The notes under the pieces were generated by a model, which was not told the origin of the DNA, made no database searches, and worked only from the letters and a program-made list of their open reading frames with translations. Shown here piece by piece: positions 32,102 to 40,970 of a DNA stretch of 42,199 bases. Position 1 is the stretch's first letter. Each line of letters starts with the position of its first letter. The stretch is from UBA1535 sp002323775 (GTDB lineage: Bacteria; Bacillota; Clostridia; Tissierellales; Sedimentibacteraceae), in contig DAMAHZ010000019.1 in the NCBI GenBank assembly GCA_031993545.1, forward strand, positions 1 through 42,199, written 5' to 3'. The translations under genes were made by a program, and so were the position numbers.

Positions 32102-33873
32102 AAATACCAACTCCTTTGTTCTTCAAACATTCTCCAGTACAAGCCTTTTTGTGCAAGCAAATCCTCAAAGCTGCCTTTTTCAGTGATTGTACCATTTTCA
32201 AATACAAGAATTTCATCAGCAATTTTAGTTGATGCAAGCCTGTGACTGATAAATATAGTAAGTGCTGAATGGCTTATTTTACTAAACAATTCATAAATTT
32301 TATTTTCACTGACAGGGTCTAGGGAAGCGGTAGGCTCGTCTAAAATACGAACAGGAGCAGAAGAAACAATCGCTCTTGCCATAGCAAGTCTTTGCCACTG
32401 CCCGTCCGATATATCCACTCCATTGTCATGAATTTTGCCTAAATTTGTATCTATTTTATCAGGAAGATTTTCGACAAATTTATCCATCTCAGTGATGATA
32501 AGAGCATTGTTTATAAGCTTATTATCCTCATCAGACGATTTTAGTGATAAATTTCCGATTAAGATGTTCTCCTTTAATGTAAACTCGTGCTTTGAAAAAT
32601 CTTGATACACTGCTGAGAAAAATCCTTTTAATTCCGCAAGAGAGTAGTCTCTAAGCTCCTTTTTGTTAAGCAAGATTTCACCTGAGTAGTTTCTGTATAA
32701 ACCTGTCAATAATTTAATTACGGAAGATTTTCCTGCCCCATTAGCACCTACAAAGGCATAGTGCTTTCCATATTCCAATAGAAACGATACATTGTTCAGT
32801 ATTTGAATATCCGTATCGGGATAAGTAAAACTTACATTTTTAAATTCAATAGTTTCGATTTTATTTTGAATTTTAGGATGTTCCAGTGCCCCTATGCTTT
32901 CATTGAGACACATGAAACGCTGTAGCTCTTTTACATACTCGATACCACTTACCATTGTGTCAATAACTGAACTTAATTCCCAGCTTAGCTTCCATGTCAA
33001 AGAAAGCACTGCATTTACAAGAGAAATAAACATACCAATGGAAATAACTCCGTTTACCGCAGGATTAAGTAGTACAAGAATGATGACTAAAGATGCAAGA
33101 GCAGTAAATACTCCACCTAATTTTGTTCTAATAAACCAACGAAATTTTGTACTGCTCTGCATACGTATAGATTTTAAATAAGCTTCTCGATACTCTTGAT
33201 TAATTTTTGAAGTATAAGAAAATATAGAGCGTTCATCAACATACTCTCTGCTGCTAAGTACCTCGCTGTAGTAGTCGGCTTTTCTGTTAAGCTGTGCTGT
33301 ATCACATTTTGCCTTATAATTTGCCTTGCCGCTTTTTACTGAAAAGTAAAAAACAGGAGCACAGCATGATACGATAACAATAGGTATCCACCAGATTTGA
33401 ACTACAATGACAAGCATGATGCCCGATACACTTGTCAAAATTGCAGCCAGTTGGCAGAATGCGTTAAAATTTTCTAAAATAGTTGCTTCCGGCTTTTCTA
33501 AAACTAAAAAGAGAGAGTCCCAAGAATTTGAATTTTCTATATATTGATATTCGATTTTTGCACATTTTTCAAGAAGCAGTATTCTATAGGATTTTTTAAG
33601 GTTTAGTGTGCTTCTCTCAAAGACAAATTGATGTAAAACAGGCAGCATAAGGTCATACCCGTATAAAATTAAAAGAATGGCAATATCAAGATATATTTTT
33701 TTATTTATAATTCCTTTGTTAAACGCATCAAGTGCCAAGTTTACAAATTCTGTCGTAAAAACTATTGCCATGACAGGAGCGATTCCCTGAAAAAGACGAA
33801 TAGCAGCAATAAAAACTGCCTCTTTAGGCGAGTATTTATACATTAATTTAATATATTCTAGCAACCTTTTCAT
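32098..33873 (-). CDS. ABC exporter subunit, first gene of a coupled pair
   Basis: The 591-residue half-transporter has six hydrophobic segments (first near residue 20; later ones around 140-300) and an ATPase with Walker A GANGAGKSS, Walker B RILDEPTASLDP with the catalytic Glu, and H-loop SHRLAST. Its signature is DISDGQWQRLAMARA, where the usual SGGQ is SDGQ, so this half may form the weaker signature. AAGG lies about eight bases before the ATG. It is translated first and its stop overlaps the next start. There is no C39 peptidase or signal-peptide processing domain, so it would not itself cleave a leader. Role as in its partner. Confidence 0.85.
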   Translation of the reverse strand: MKRLLEYIKLMYKYSPKEAVFIAAIRLFQGIAPVMAIVFTTEFVNLALDAFNKGIINKKIYLDIAILLILYGYDLMLPVLHQFVFERSTLNLKKSYRILLLEKCAKIEYQYIENSNSWDSLFLVLEKPEATILENFNAFCQLAAILTSVSGIMLVIVVQIWWIPIVIVSCCAPVFYFSVKSGKANYKAKCDTAQLNRKADYYSEVLSSREYVDERSIFSYTSKINQEYREAYLKSIRMQSSTKFRWFIRTKLGGVFTALASLVIILVLLNPAVNGVISIGMFISLVNAVLSLTWKLSWELSSVIDTMVSGIEYVKELQRFMCLNESIGALEHPKIQNKIETIEFKNVSFTYPDTDIQILNNVSFLLEYGKHYAFVGANGAGKSSVIKLLTGLYRNYSGEILLNKKELRDYSLAELKGFFSAVYQDFSKHEFTLKENILIGNLSLKSSDEDNKLINNALIITEMDKFVENLPDKIDTNLGKIHDNGVDISDGQWQRLAMARAIVSSAPVRILDEPTASLDPVSENKIYELFSKISHSALTIFISHRLASTKIADEILVFENGTITEKGSFEDLLAQKGLYWRMFEEQRSWYL

Positions 33874-34199
33874 ATTGTTTACCTTCCCGGATTAAAATTG
33901 TACTATGAGCAAAGCTTTGAGTTTTGCTTGTAGTTGTAATTTTACAATAAATAATATGACATCTGTGTGTCATACTATTTATAATAATTAAATAAAATAA
34001 TTTGGACTTAATGTGATGAATTGTTTAAATTTATATTCTTTTGAGATTTTCAATATTTCGTAATAAATATTTTGCCCTTTTTACAAAATATTTTGAGATA
34101 AATATAAAATAAACTTCTAAAAAATGGGAATTACTAAATTGTATATATTTCTTAATATTGAAAACACTATATAATACATACTAAGAAATGGAGGATATC
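33874..34199. promoter_or_regulatory. Divergent region with two palindromes, probable control region of the ABC pair and lipoprotein
   Basis: The 326-base gap between the minus-strand exporter pair and the plus-strand lipoprotein holds ATGACA, five bases, TGTCAT (33956-33961/33967-33972), and AAATATTTTG with CAAAATATTT (34065-34074/34084-34093). The first contains ATGACA as a possible minus-strand -35, but no good -10 follows at the right spacing. A TATAAT at 34170-34175 could serve the lipoprotein gene. I cannot name a regulator. Confidence 0.4.
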
Positions 34200-34358
34200 A
34201 TGAAAAAATATTTATGCTTGTTAATGGTTGTATTATTATTGGTAATACCTTTGGCTGGATGTTCAAATGTAGGTACAACACCGAAAACTGATAATACAAC
34301 ACCGCCAAAGACTGACGGCACAACACCACCGACAACGCCACCAACATCACCGCCGTAG
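34200..34358 (+). CDS. Very small lipoprotein, Thr/Pro-rich
   Basis: A 52-codon gene below usual annotation length. MKKYLCLLMVVLLLVIPLAGC is a lipoprotein signal peptide with lipobox LAGC (Cys21). The mature part is only about 31 residues of low-complexity Thr/Pro repeats with TPKTDNTTPPKTDGTTPP-type units, hence exported, lipid-anchored and probably extended. GGAGG lies five bases before the ATG and a terminator follows, so it is its own short transcript. Function is unknown. The repeat might bind or space a cell-wall partner. Confidence 0.75.
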   Translation: MKKYLCLLMVVLLLVIPLAGCSNVGTTPKTDNTTPPKTDGTTPPTTPPTSPP

Positions 34359-34378
34359 AAGTCATAATAAATTCGAAG

Positions 34379-34460
34379 CCTCTAATTTCATGATAAAATA
34401 CACATGTTTTAATGAAAGTTATAAAATAGTGATTTTATTTACATAATTAGAGGTTTTTTT
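34379..34460 (+). terminator. Terminator of the small lipoprotein gene
   Basis: CCTCTAATT (34379-34387) pairs with AATTAGAGG (34445-34453), followed by seven T. The long loop contains further AT-rich complementarity. Confidence 0.75.
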
Positions 34461-34559
34461 ATTTTAATAATTGTGATATAATATACCTCGAGATTTATAG
34501 ATAAATAATAATTTATTATCGATATTAATGATACAAACGAATTAAAATACGGAGGAAAA

Positions 34560-36089
34560 ATGGAAAAAATTATTATAACCGGAAATGATTTAACGTTAGA
34601 AAAATTAGTAAAAGTTTGCAGAGAATATGCAGTTGTTGAGCTTGCGGATTCAGCAAAGGATAAAGTACTAAAATCAAGAAAAATAGTAGATGACTTTGTT
34701 GAAAATGAAAAGGTTGTATATGGAATTACAACAGGCTTTGGAAAGTTTAGCGATGTAAGTATTTCAAAGGAAGAATCAAAGCTTTTACAAAAAAATCTTA
34801 TTATCACTCATGCAGTGGGTGCAGGCAACCCATTTGCTACTGAAATAGTAAGAGGAATAATGCTTTTAAGAATTAACAATTTAGCAAAGGGTTATTCAGG
34901 AGCAAAGCTTGAAACTATACAAACATTTATAGATATGCTAAACAAAAGAGTTCATCCTATAGTACCGGAGAAAGGCTCATTAGGAGCAAGCGGAGATTTA
35001 GCACCACTATCACATGTAGTTTTACCTATGATTGGTCTCGGACAAGCAGAGTTTAATGGTGAGGTACTAGATGGTGCAGAGGCTATGAAAAGAGCTTCAA
35101 TAGCTACAATAGAGCTTACATCAAAGGAAGGTCTTGCTTTAATAAATGGTACACAGGTTATGACATCAGTTGGCGCATTAGCTTTATACGATGCACTAAA
35201 TTTAGTTAAAACTGCTGACATAGCTGCAGCACTTAGCTTTGAGGCTCATAATGGAGTTTTAAACGCACTTGACCATAAGGTTCATGACGTCAGACCACAT
35301 AAGGGACAACAAGACAGTGCCAGAATATTATTGCAATTATTGCAAGACAGCAAAATGACAACTCAGCAAGGACAAATAAGAGTACAGGACGCATATTCGC
35401 TAAGATGTACACCACAGGTACACGGAGCAAGCAAGGACGCTATAAACTATGTAAAAGAAAGAGTTGAAATAGAGATGAACTCTGTTACAGATAATCCAAT
35501 TATATTCCCTGAAACATTAGAAGGAATATCAGGAGGAAATTTCCATGGTCAGCCTATGGCATTAAGCTTTGACTTTTTAGGCATAGCTTTATCAGAGCTT
35601 GCGAACATCTCTGAAAGACGTCTTGAAAGATTAGTAAATCCAGCCCTTAGTGGACTTCCAGCGTTTTTAGTAGAAAAAGGCGGTTTAAACTCGGGCTTTA
35701 TGATTGTTCAATATTCGGCAGCATCATTAGTGTCAGAGAACAAAATCTTAGCTCATCCTGCAAGCGTAGATAGTATACCATCTTCAGCAAATCAAGAGGA
35801 CCATGTATCGATGGGAACAATTGCAGCAAGAAAAGCAAGAGAAATCATGCAAAATGTAAGAAGGGTTCTAGCTATGGAAATTATGTGTGCCTGCCAAGCT
35901 ATAGACCTAAGAGGCAACAAAGGCTTAGGAAAAGGAACAGAAGCGGCGTACAGCACAGTAAGAGCATCAGTTTCAAAGTTAATAGAAGACAGAGCCTTAT
36001 ATGAAGATATAAACAAATGTGAAGATATAATAATCAACGAAGAATTAATAAGCAAGGTAGAGAAATCTGTAGGAGAAATATGTTTTTAA
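34560..36089 (+). CDS. hutH: Histidine ammonia-lyase
   Basis: Deaminates L-histidine to trans-urocanate, the first step of histidine degradation. The 509 residues carry the autocatalytic MIO tripeptide Ala143-Ser144-Gly145 in GSLGASGDLAPLSH, the YGITTGFGKF tyrosine loop (about 54-63), QDAYSLRCTPQVHG and SVDSIPSSANQEDHVSMG, all typical. No hutU, hutI or other hut gene adjoins it, so the rest of the pathway must be elsewhere or the gene serves another context. GGAGG lies five bases before the ATG and a TATAAT occurs about 85 bases upstream with a poor -35. A regulator gene follows after 64 bases without an evident terminator. Confidence 0.97.
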   Translation: MEKIIITGNDLTLEKLVKVCREYAVVELADSAKDKVLKSRKIVDDFVENEKVVYGITTGFGKFSDVSISKEESKLLQKNLIITHAVGAGNPFATEIVRGIMLLRINNLAKGYSGAKLETIQTFIDMLNKRVHPIVPEKGSLGASGDLAPLSHVVLPMIGLGQAEFNGEVLDGAEAMKRASIATIELTSKEGLALINGTQVMTSVGALALYDALNLVKTADIAAALSFEAHNGVLNALDHKVHDVRPHKGQQDSARILLQLLQDSKMTTQQGQIRVQDAYSLRCTPQVHGASKDAINYVKERVEIEMNSVTDNPIIFPETLEGISGGNFHGQPMALSFDFLGIALSELANISERRLERLVNPALSGLPAFLVEKGGLNSGFMIVQYSAASLVSENKILAHPASVDSIPSSANQEDHVSMGTIAARKAREIMQNVRRVLAMEIMCACQAIDLRGNKGLGKGTEAAYSTVRASVSKLIEDRALYEDINKCEDIIINEELISKVEKSVGEICF

Positions 36090-36153
36090 GCAAATAATAA
36101 AAACCATATATAAACACTTATTCTCTAAAATTTGATATTGAGGAATAAAAATT

Positions 36154-37194
36154 ATGAGTTTGATTGAAATTACAAAGGATTGCTATTTATATCATTCGAA
36201 AAACACTGAAATGATTGCTCTAGTTTCTAGCATCTTTTTTGATGAATCTAAGAATAAGAGATATTTAGAATTTTATGACTTAGACTTTATTGAAGAATTA
36301 AAAAAAAGATATAGGTTTTTGCATGAAATTTTAAATGAATTAAATAACAATGGAATGTCGCTTTTGGAGCTGCTGTTTAACAAAAAAGAAGCTGATAATA
36401 AAGTAACAGATTTTCCAATAAATGATTTTGCAAATTTAGACGAGTATGAGAAATACCTTTTAGATATGGATGCTGAAAGCTTTTTCTATACATTTTTTGC
36501 AGAGTATATTGACAGGAATATCATAAATGGTGCCTTAGGTAATTTGCATAAATTAAGTGAATTATACGAAGAAAAAACTTATATAACTAAAAGCTTTATT
36601 GGACTTAAGACATTTATTGATAACAGAGAAATTTTTATAAGAGATTTTTTTAGTTGTGCAAGGGATTTACAAGGTGCTGAGTTTGATAATGGAGTTAAAT
36701 ATGTTGAAAGTATATTTGATGCTGAAAGACAAAGGTTTGAAAAGTCTTTAAAAAAAGACGTTCCCTTGGAAGTATCACAGCAAATCATGGGAAAAACCTT
36801 TCACAACAGAGGTCCATATAAAAAGTTTATATTTATGCCAAGTGTATTTTCACCGTATAAAGCTATTAGGTTTTTTTATGATTATCAAATATTAATTTAT
36901 TCTGTAGGAAAAAGTGAATTTACAAATGCTGATGCGATTAATAAGCTAAAAGCGATATCAGATGAAAGTAGATTAAAAATCATAGAAACTTTGAAAAAAA
37001 ATGGTCCAATGATAGGAAAGAATTTAGCAAATAGCTTAAATATAGCTAATTCAACTCTTTCTCATCATATTGAGCAGTTAAGTGCAGCGGGTTTTTTAAA
37101 TGAGGAAAGAGTTAAAAACTCTAAATATTATAGCATAAATACCAATTCTTTAGATGGTCTTATTGAGTATTTAAACGAATTGCTTAAAAAATAA
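36154..37194 (+). CDS. ArsR-type winged-helix regulator with a large N-terminal domain
   Basis: The 346-residue protein has a C-terminal winged-helix domain at about 265-345 (LKAISDESRLKIIETLKKNGPMIGKNLANSLNIANSTLSHHIEQLSAAGFLNEERVKNSKYY), a clear ArsR-family helix-turn-helix. The 260 residues before it are helical, unlike standard 100-residue ArsR proteins, and I do not recognise the domain; it probably binds a ligand. No metal-binding CxC motif is seen in the DNA-binding part. The gene is followed, after a terminator and a strong promoter with a palindrome, by an ABC-2 exporter operon, so control of that operon is the best inference. GAGGAA lies about nine bases before the ATG. Confidence 0.8.
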   Translation: MSLIEITKDCYLYHSKNTEMIALVSSIFFDESKNKRYLEFYDLDFIEELKKRYRFLHEILNELNNNGMSLLELLFNKKEADNKVTDFPINDFANLDEYEKYLLDMDAESFFYTFFAEYIDRNIINGALGNLHKLSELYEEKTYITKSFIGLKTFIDNREIFIRDFFSCARDLQGAEFDNGVKYVESIFDAERQRFEKSLKKDVPLEVSQQIMGKTFHNRGPYKKFIFMPSVFSPYKAIRFFYDYQILIYSVGKSEFTNADAINKLKAISDESRLKIIETLKKNGPMIGKNLANSLNIANSTLSHHIEQLSAAGFLNEERVKNSKYYSINTNSLDGLIEYLNELLKK

Positions 37195-37216
37195 ACATCA
37201 AATAAATTAAAATAGA

Positions 37217-37256
37217 AAACTACTAAAATTTAATTAAAAATTTTAGTAGTTTTTTT
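37217..37256 (+). terminator. Terminator of the ArsR-type regulator gene
   Basis: AAACTACTAAAATTT (37217-37231) pairs with AAATTTTAGTAGTTT (37238-37252), followed by a T-run to 37256. It ends just before the next promoter. Confidence 0.92.
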
Positions 37257-37257
37257 A

Positions 37258-37304
37258 TTGACAAAAAATTAAAACAATATTATACTATAAACATCTAATT
37301 AGAT
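37258..37304 (+). promoter_or_regulatory. Sigma-A promoter and operator palindrome of the ABC-2 operon
   Basis: TTGACA (37258-37263) and TATACT (37281-37286) are 17 bases apart. A perfect 12-bp palindrome ATCTAATTAGAT (37293-37304) lies at the expected start site, a classic repressor position. The neighbouring ArsR-type regulator is the obvious candidate ligand-responsive repressor, but binding is inferred. Confidence 0.7.
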
Positions 37305-37361
37305 AAAAATAGAATTTGTTATTTATCATTATTTAACATCAAAAGAAAGGGATATATATAA

Positions 37362-38336
37362 ATGCAAAACATAATTGAATTAAAAGACCTGAAGCGTGAA
37401 TTTGTCATAAAAAAGGGCTGGATAAAGAGAAAAAAGGAAACTGTTAAGGCTGTAGATGGTATTTCATTTGAAGTTAAAAAAGGTGAAATTTTTGGACTTT
37501 TAGGGCAAAATGGTGCCGGTAAAACCACTATTATCAAAATGCTGATAACTCTGCTTGCACCAAGCTCCGGAACTTGCAAGGTCTTGGGATACAATACATA
37601 TGGAGAAGAAAAGAAATTCAGAGATAAAATTAATTTTATTTTTGGTGGTGAAATGGGAGTTTATCGTAGATTGTCTGCAAGAGATAATTTAAAGTATTTT
37701 GCCAATTTGTATTATATGGACGATGATAAGGCAAATAAGCAAATTGATAAATTATTAGAATTGGTTAATTTAAAGGATAAAGCAGATGTTTTGGTAGAAA
37801 CTTTTTCCAAAGGAATGGTGCAAAGACTTCAAATAGCAAGAGGACTTATAAATGATCCGGAAATTATTTTTATGGACGAGCCTACCATTGGTTTAGACCC
37901 TTTTGGGGCAAAAATTTTAAGAGATATTATCAGAAAGTTAAAATCTGAGGGTAAAACTATAATGCTCACAACACATTATCTATATGAGGCTGATGAGTTA
38001 TGTGACAGAATAGCTATCATAAACAATGGACACCTTGTAGCGCTTGGAACACCACAAGAATTAAGAAATATTATAAGTGGAATGAATACTATCGAGATAG
38101 TTTTAGAAAAAATAAATGATGACACAATAACTCGTATAGAAAAGCTTGAAAGTGTTCGCTTTGTTGAAAAATCAGATGCTGACAAAGGCATTAAGCTTAC
38201 CATAAGGCATTTAGAAAGTGAAGATGCAAGCGGAAATATACTAAATTCATTAAATGGCCTGAAAATACTTTCCTTTAATAGAAAGGAATTAACCCTAGAA
38301 GATGTATATATCAAGCTTGTGGAGGCATCAAGATGA
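37362..38336 (+). CDS. ABC transporter ATP-binding protein (ABC-2 / DrrA-NatA type)
   Basis: The 324-residue cytosolic ATPase energises the two permeases that follow. Walker A is GQNGAGKTT (about 48-56), the signature TFSKGMVQRLQIARGL, Walker B IIFMDEPTIGLDP and H-loop TTHYLYEADEL. The N-terminal extension (REFVIKKGWIKRKKETVKAVDGI) and the C-terminal domain of about 90 residues after the H-loop are typical of the DrrA/NatA group exporting drugs, sodium or other small molecules. AAAGGG lies about 10 bases before the ATG. Its stop overlaps the next ATG by one base pair set (ATGA). Specific substrate unknown. Confidence 0.92.
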   Translation: MQNIIELKDLKREFVIKKGWIKRKKETVKAVDGISFEVKKGEIFGLLGQNGAGKTTIIKMLITLLAPSSGTCKVLGYNTYGEEKKFRDKINFIFGGEMGVYRRLSARDNLKYFANLYYMDDDKANKQIDKLLELVNLKDKADVLVETFSKGMVQRLQIARGLINDPEIIFMDEPTIGLDPFGAKILRDIIRKLKSEGKTIMLTTHYLYEADELCDRIAIINNGHLVALGTPQELRNIISGMNTIEIVLEKINDDTITRIEKLESVRFVEKSDADKGIKLTIRHLESEDASGNILNSLNGLKILSFNRKELTLEDVYIKLVEASR

Positions 38337-39115
38337 AAAAATTAAAAGTTTTATGGAAAACTATGACCTTGCAGATGAAAAACTCATTTGTACGTCCGAT
38401 GTTTAGATTTTGTCTTTTGGCAAATCCATTGGTAAATGCAATCCTTTTATACGAAATGTTTATAAACTCAGGACAAAGTAATTTTATAAACTATGTTATA
38501 CTAGGCTCAGGTCTTATGGGGATATGGAGCTGCATTTGCTTTTCATCAGCAGGGGATATCAACAGAGAAAGATGGTCTGGAACTCTTTCAATAATATACA
38601 CAACACCGGCAGATTTTAGATTGATAATAATAGGTAAGATACTTGGTAATACAATCTTGTCATTAATAAGCTTTGCTGTTTCATTTACTGTTGCAAGAGT
38701 GTTTTTCAAAGGTGATTTCGTTGCACCGCAGGTTTATCAATTTCTTATTGCATTTGTTGCAATGATAATAAGCTTTGCAGTTGTATCTGTATTTTTAGCG
38801 TATTTACTGACCTTGTCAAGAAAAACAACATTATACATGAATTTGATTGAATATCCAATTATTTTAGTCTGTGGTTTTGTTTTTCCAGTAGATATATTGC
38901 CGAGCTGGGTTCAAAAAATAAGCTATTCATTGCCGCCAACATGGGCTGTAAAGCTTCTGAGGATGAGTGTTGCGGGCGGAGTTGAAACATCGGCGTTTTT
39001 AGATACATTTTATAGACTTAGCTTTGTTACAGGGATTTATGTCATTATTGTAATTTTACTTTACAGAATAATTGATAAACAAGTTAGAATATTAGGGACT
39101 TTGGAAATGCAATAA
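38333..39115 (+). CDS. ABC-2 type transporter permease (first)
   Basis: The 260-residue permease has six hydrophobic segments (near 25-45, 55-75, 98-122, 135-165, 172-192, 228-250). YTTPADFRLIIIGKI is the coupling helix that contacts the ATPase, and GFVFPVDILPSWVQKISYSLPPTWAVKLLR is the ABC-2 signature region. The start overlaps the ATPase stop (ATGA), coupling their translation. A second permease follows 30 bases downstream, so the complex is likely a heterodimer of permeases on an ATPase dimer. Confidence 0.88.
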   Translation: MKKLKVLWKTMTLQMKNSFVRPMFRFCLLANPLVNAILLYEMFINSGQSNFINYVILGSGLMGIWSCICFSSAGDINRERWSGTLSIIYTTPADFRLIIIGKILGNTILSLISFAVSFTVARVFFKGDFVAPQVYQFLIAFVAMIISFAVVSVFLAYLLTLSRKTTLYMNLIEYPIILVCGFVFPVDILPSWVQKISYSLPPTWAVKLLRMSVAGGVETSAFLDTFYRLSFVTGIYVIIVILLYRIIDKQVRILGTLEMQ

Positions 39116-39145
39116 AAGCATAATTATGAAAGGAATATAATTTTT

Positions 39146-39925
39146 ATGAAAAGATTTATAAATCAAGCATGGTTGAGCTTTAAAACCAAATATGCAGTAA
39201 TTTCTTTTGAGGAATTTTTATTTATGGAAACCTTATACCCATTAATAACACTGGCATTTTATTGTATACTGGCAGCATATAGTTTTAAAACCAGCAACCT
39301 TACAAGGTGGGTTGTAGGTAACTCTTTTTTACTTTGTACGAATATGTGTATATTTAGTTTAGGTATAGCATTTGACGGAGAAAGATTTTCAGGTAGAATT
39401 AGGTCAATAATTATATCGCCGGTAAATAAATTATTAATAGTTTTAGAAAAAGGATTTTTTCCTGCAATAGTTTCAGTTATAACAGTATTCTTTGGATTTA
39501 TGATAGGAAGCTTAATATTTGGAGTTGATTTTACATCAATCAATTTAGGACTATTTTTAATAGTAATTATAGTAGGAATGTTTTCAATGACTGGATTTTC
39601 ATTATTTCTATCATCATTTGGTTTGATAACGGACTCCATGCACTTTATACTAAATCTAGTAGCAAATATATTGATAATATTCAGCGGAGCAAATTTCCCT
39701 ATATCACAGCTACCGGAAGCACTACAAATAATATCAAAAATAATACCTCTAACAAGAAGTATAGAAGCGGCAAATATGTTATTTGTTGGTTATGATACAA
39801 GCAAATTTATAATGTTGTTGCTGACAGAAATTCTTATAGGTATTGTATTTTACATAATCAGCTACTTCATTATACAAATTGCAGAAAAAATTGCTAAGAA
39901 AAATGCAACGTTGGAGTTGTTTTAA
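39146..39925 (+). CDS. ABC-2 type transporter permease (second)
   Basis: A 259-residue paralogue of the upstream permease with six hydrophobic segments. It shows the matching landmarks: FDGERFSGRIRSIIISPVNKLLIVLEKGF (coupling helix) and IIFSGANFPISQLPEALQIISKIIPLTRSIEAANML (ABC-2 signature). It ends ALLYR-like in the first permease and ATLELF here. Start ATG has AAAGGA about 11 bases upstream. It is the last gene of the operon, followed by a terminator. Exported substrate unknown. Confidence 0.87.
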   Translation: MKRFINQAWLSFKTKYAVISFEEFLFMETLYPLITLAFYCILAAYSFKTSNLTRWVVGNSFLLCTNMCIFSLGIAFDGERFSGRIRSIIISPVNKLLIVLEKGFFPAIVSVITVFFGFMIGSLIFGVDFTSINLGLFLIVIIVGMFSMTGFSLFLSSFGLITDSMHFILNLVANILIIFSGANFPISQLPEALQIISKIIPLTRSIEAANMLFVGYDTSKFIMLLLTEILIGIVFYIISYFIIQIAEKIAKKNATLELF

Positions 39926-39956
39926 AATTTTTTAATATACATTAATAAATTCAAAA

Positions 39957-39995
39957 AAGCCGTCTGTAATTAATTTAACTAAATACAGACGGCTT
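39957..39995 (+). terminator. Terminator of the ABC-2 operon
   Basis: AAGCCGTCTGTA (39957-39968) pairs perfectly with TACAGACGGCTT (39984-39995), followed by AAATTTTATATTT. The T-run is short but the GC-rich stem is stable. Confidence 0.8.
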
Positions 39996-40376
39996 AAATT
40001 TTATATTTAAAATATTTGGCAATTATATATTTTAAATAAAGTATGGAGTTTATATCTCTCGTGCATCATTAAAGAGTATCATTTTAATTTACATCATATC
40101 TGGCATTTTACAGCCACAAAATTTAACACATTAGGAAGTAGTAAACAATAATAGCAATTTGTCGAGGGATATGTTTTTTAACAAATTATTATTTATAGAC
40201 AAAAATGCCATACTAATATATAATAATAACGTTAAATATTATTATTAGGTGACTATGATTGTGATATCATGATATAATATAAAACAAAATAATTAAAAAA
40301 TAAAATTTATAATTTTACATAGACGAGGGAACAAAGTTTTTCATTATTCGTCTATATATGTGAGTGGGGTGGAAAA
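39996..40376 (+). promoter_or_regulatory. Gap before the sigma factor gene, with an ECF-type promoter
   Basis: The whole 39926-40376 interval is non-coding apart from the terminator. At 40328-40352 it holds GGAAC, 16 bases, CGTC, the hallmark of ECF promoters, starting transcription about 10 bases before the ribosome binding site. The same bases fall in an 8-bp inverted repeat ATAGACGA/TCGTCTAT (40319-40326/40348-40355). A second, weaker sigma-A-like promoter is possible with TATAAT at 40273-40278 and GTGACT 18 bases before. Two further AT-rich inverted repeats are at 40005-40037 and 40220-40246. Confidence 0.6.
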
Positions 40377-40958
40377 ATGCAAGATTATGAACTTATACTT
40401 GTTAAAAAGAGTATAAGCGGCGATGTTGATGCTTTTGAAGAACTTATCAAGGGTTATAAAAAGATGGCTTATAACATTGCATTAAGAGTTTTGCGTAACA
40501 AAGAGGATGCTGAAGACATATCTCAAGAAGCTCTGATTAAAGTCTTTAAGAATATTGGCTCGTTTAATATGAAATCAAGCTTTAAGGTGTGGCTGTACAG
40601 GATAGTTATGAATACATGCCTTGATTTTAAAAGGAAGAAAAATATTGTTACATATTCTATTGATAAGCCTCTTGAAAACGATGAAAATGAAATAATGCAG
40701 GATATACCAGACAATACTTACAATCCAGATATTGTTATTCAAAACGAGTTAGAATCTAAGATGTTGTACGATAGTATTGACAGCTTAGATGATGATTTTA
40801 GGACAGTTATAGTGTTAAGAGATATGCAAGGTTTGTCATATAAAGATATAGCCTCTGTTTTGTCCTGCAACGAAGGAACTGTAAAATCAAGACTAAACAG
40901 AGCAAGAAATAAGTTAAAAGAAATCATTACTAAAAAATTATCGAATATTGAAAGTTAG
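40377..40958 (+). CDS. ECF (group IV) RNA polymerase sigma factor
   Basis: The 193-residue protein has sigma region 2 (DAFEELIKGYKKMAYNIALRVLRNKEDAEDISQEALIKVFKNIGSF, with the -10-recognition helix) at about 15-80 and region 4 (LDDDFRTVIVLRDMQGLSYKDIASVLSCNEGTVKSRLNRARNKL) at about 138-182, and no regions 1 or 3. It lies 12 bases ahead of a zinc-finger anti-sigma gene, the standard autoregulated pair for envelope stress or antimicrobial resistance. GGGGTGG lies four bases before the ATG. The putative ECF promoter upstream would give positive feedback. Confidence 0.93.
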   Translation: MQDYELILVKKSISGDVDAFEELIKGYKKMAYNIALRVLRNKEDAEDISQEALIKVFKNIGSFNMKSSFKVWLYRIVMNTCLDFKRKKNIVTYSIDKPLENDENEIMQDIPDNTYNPDIVIQNELESKMLYDSIDSLDDDFRTVIVLRDMQGLSYKDIASVLSCNEGTVKSRLNRARNKLKEIITKKLSNIES

Positions 40959-40970
40959 GAGGTGTGAATT

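Noticed and set aside
34560..36089. A hut operon around hutH.
   Set aside because: No hutU, hutI or hutG gene occurs on either side in this window.
40171..40248. A 25-codon frame starting MFFNKLLF in the gap before the sigma gene.
   Set aside because: Its GAGGG is only two bases from the ATG, it is very AT-rich and crosses inverted repeats; no support for coding.
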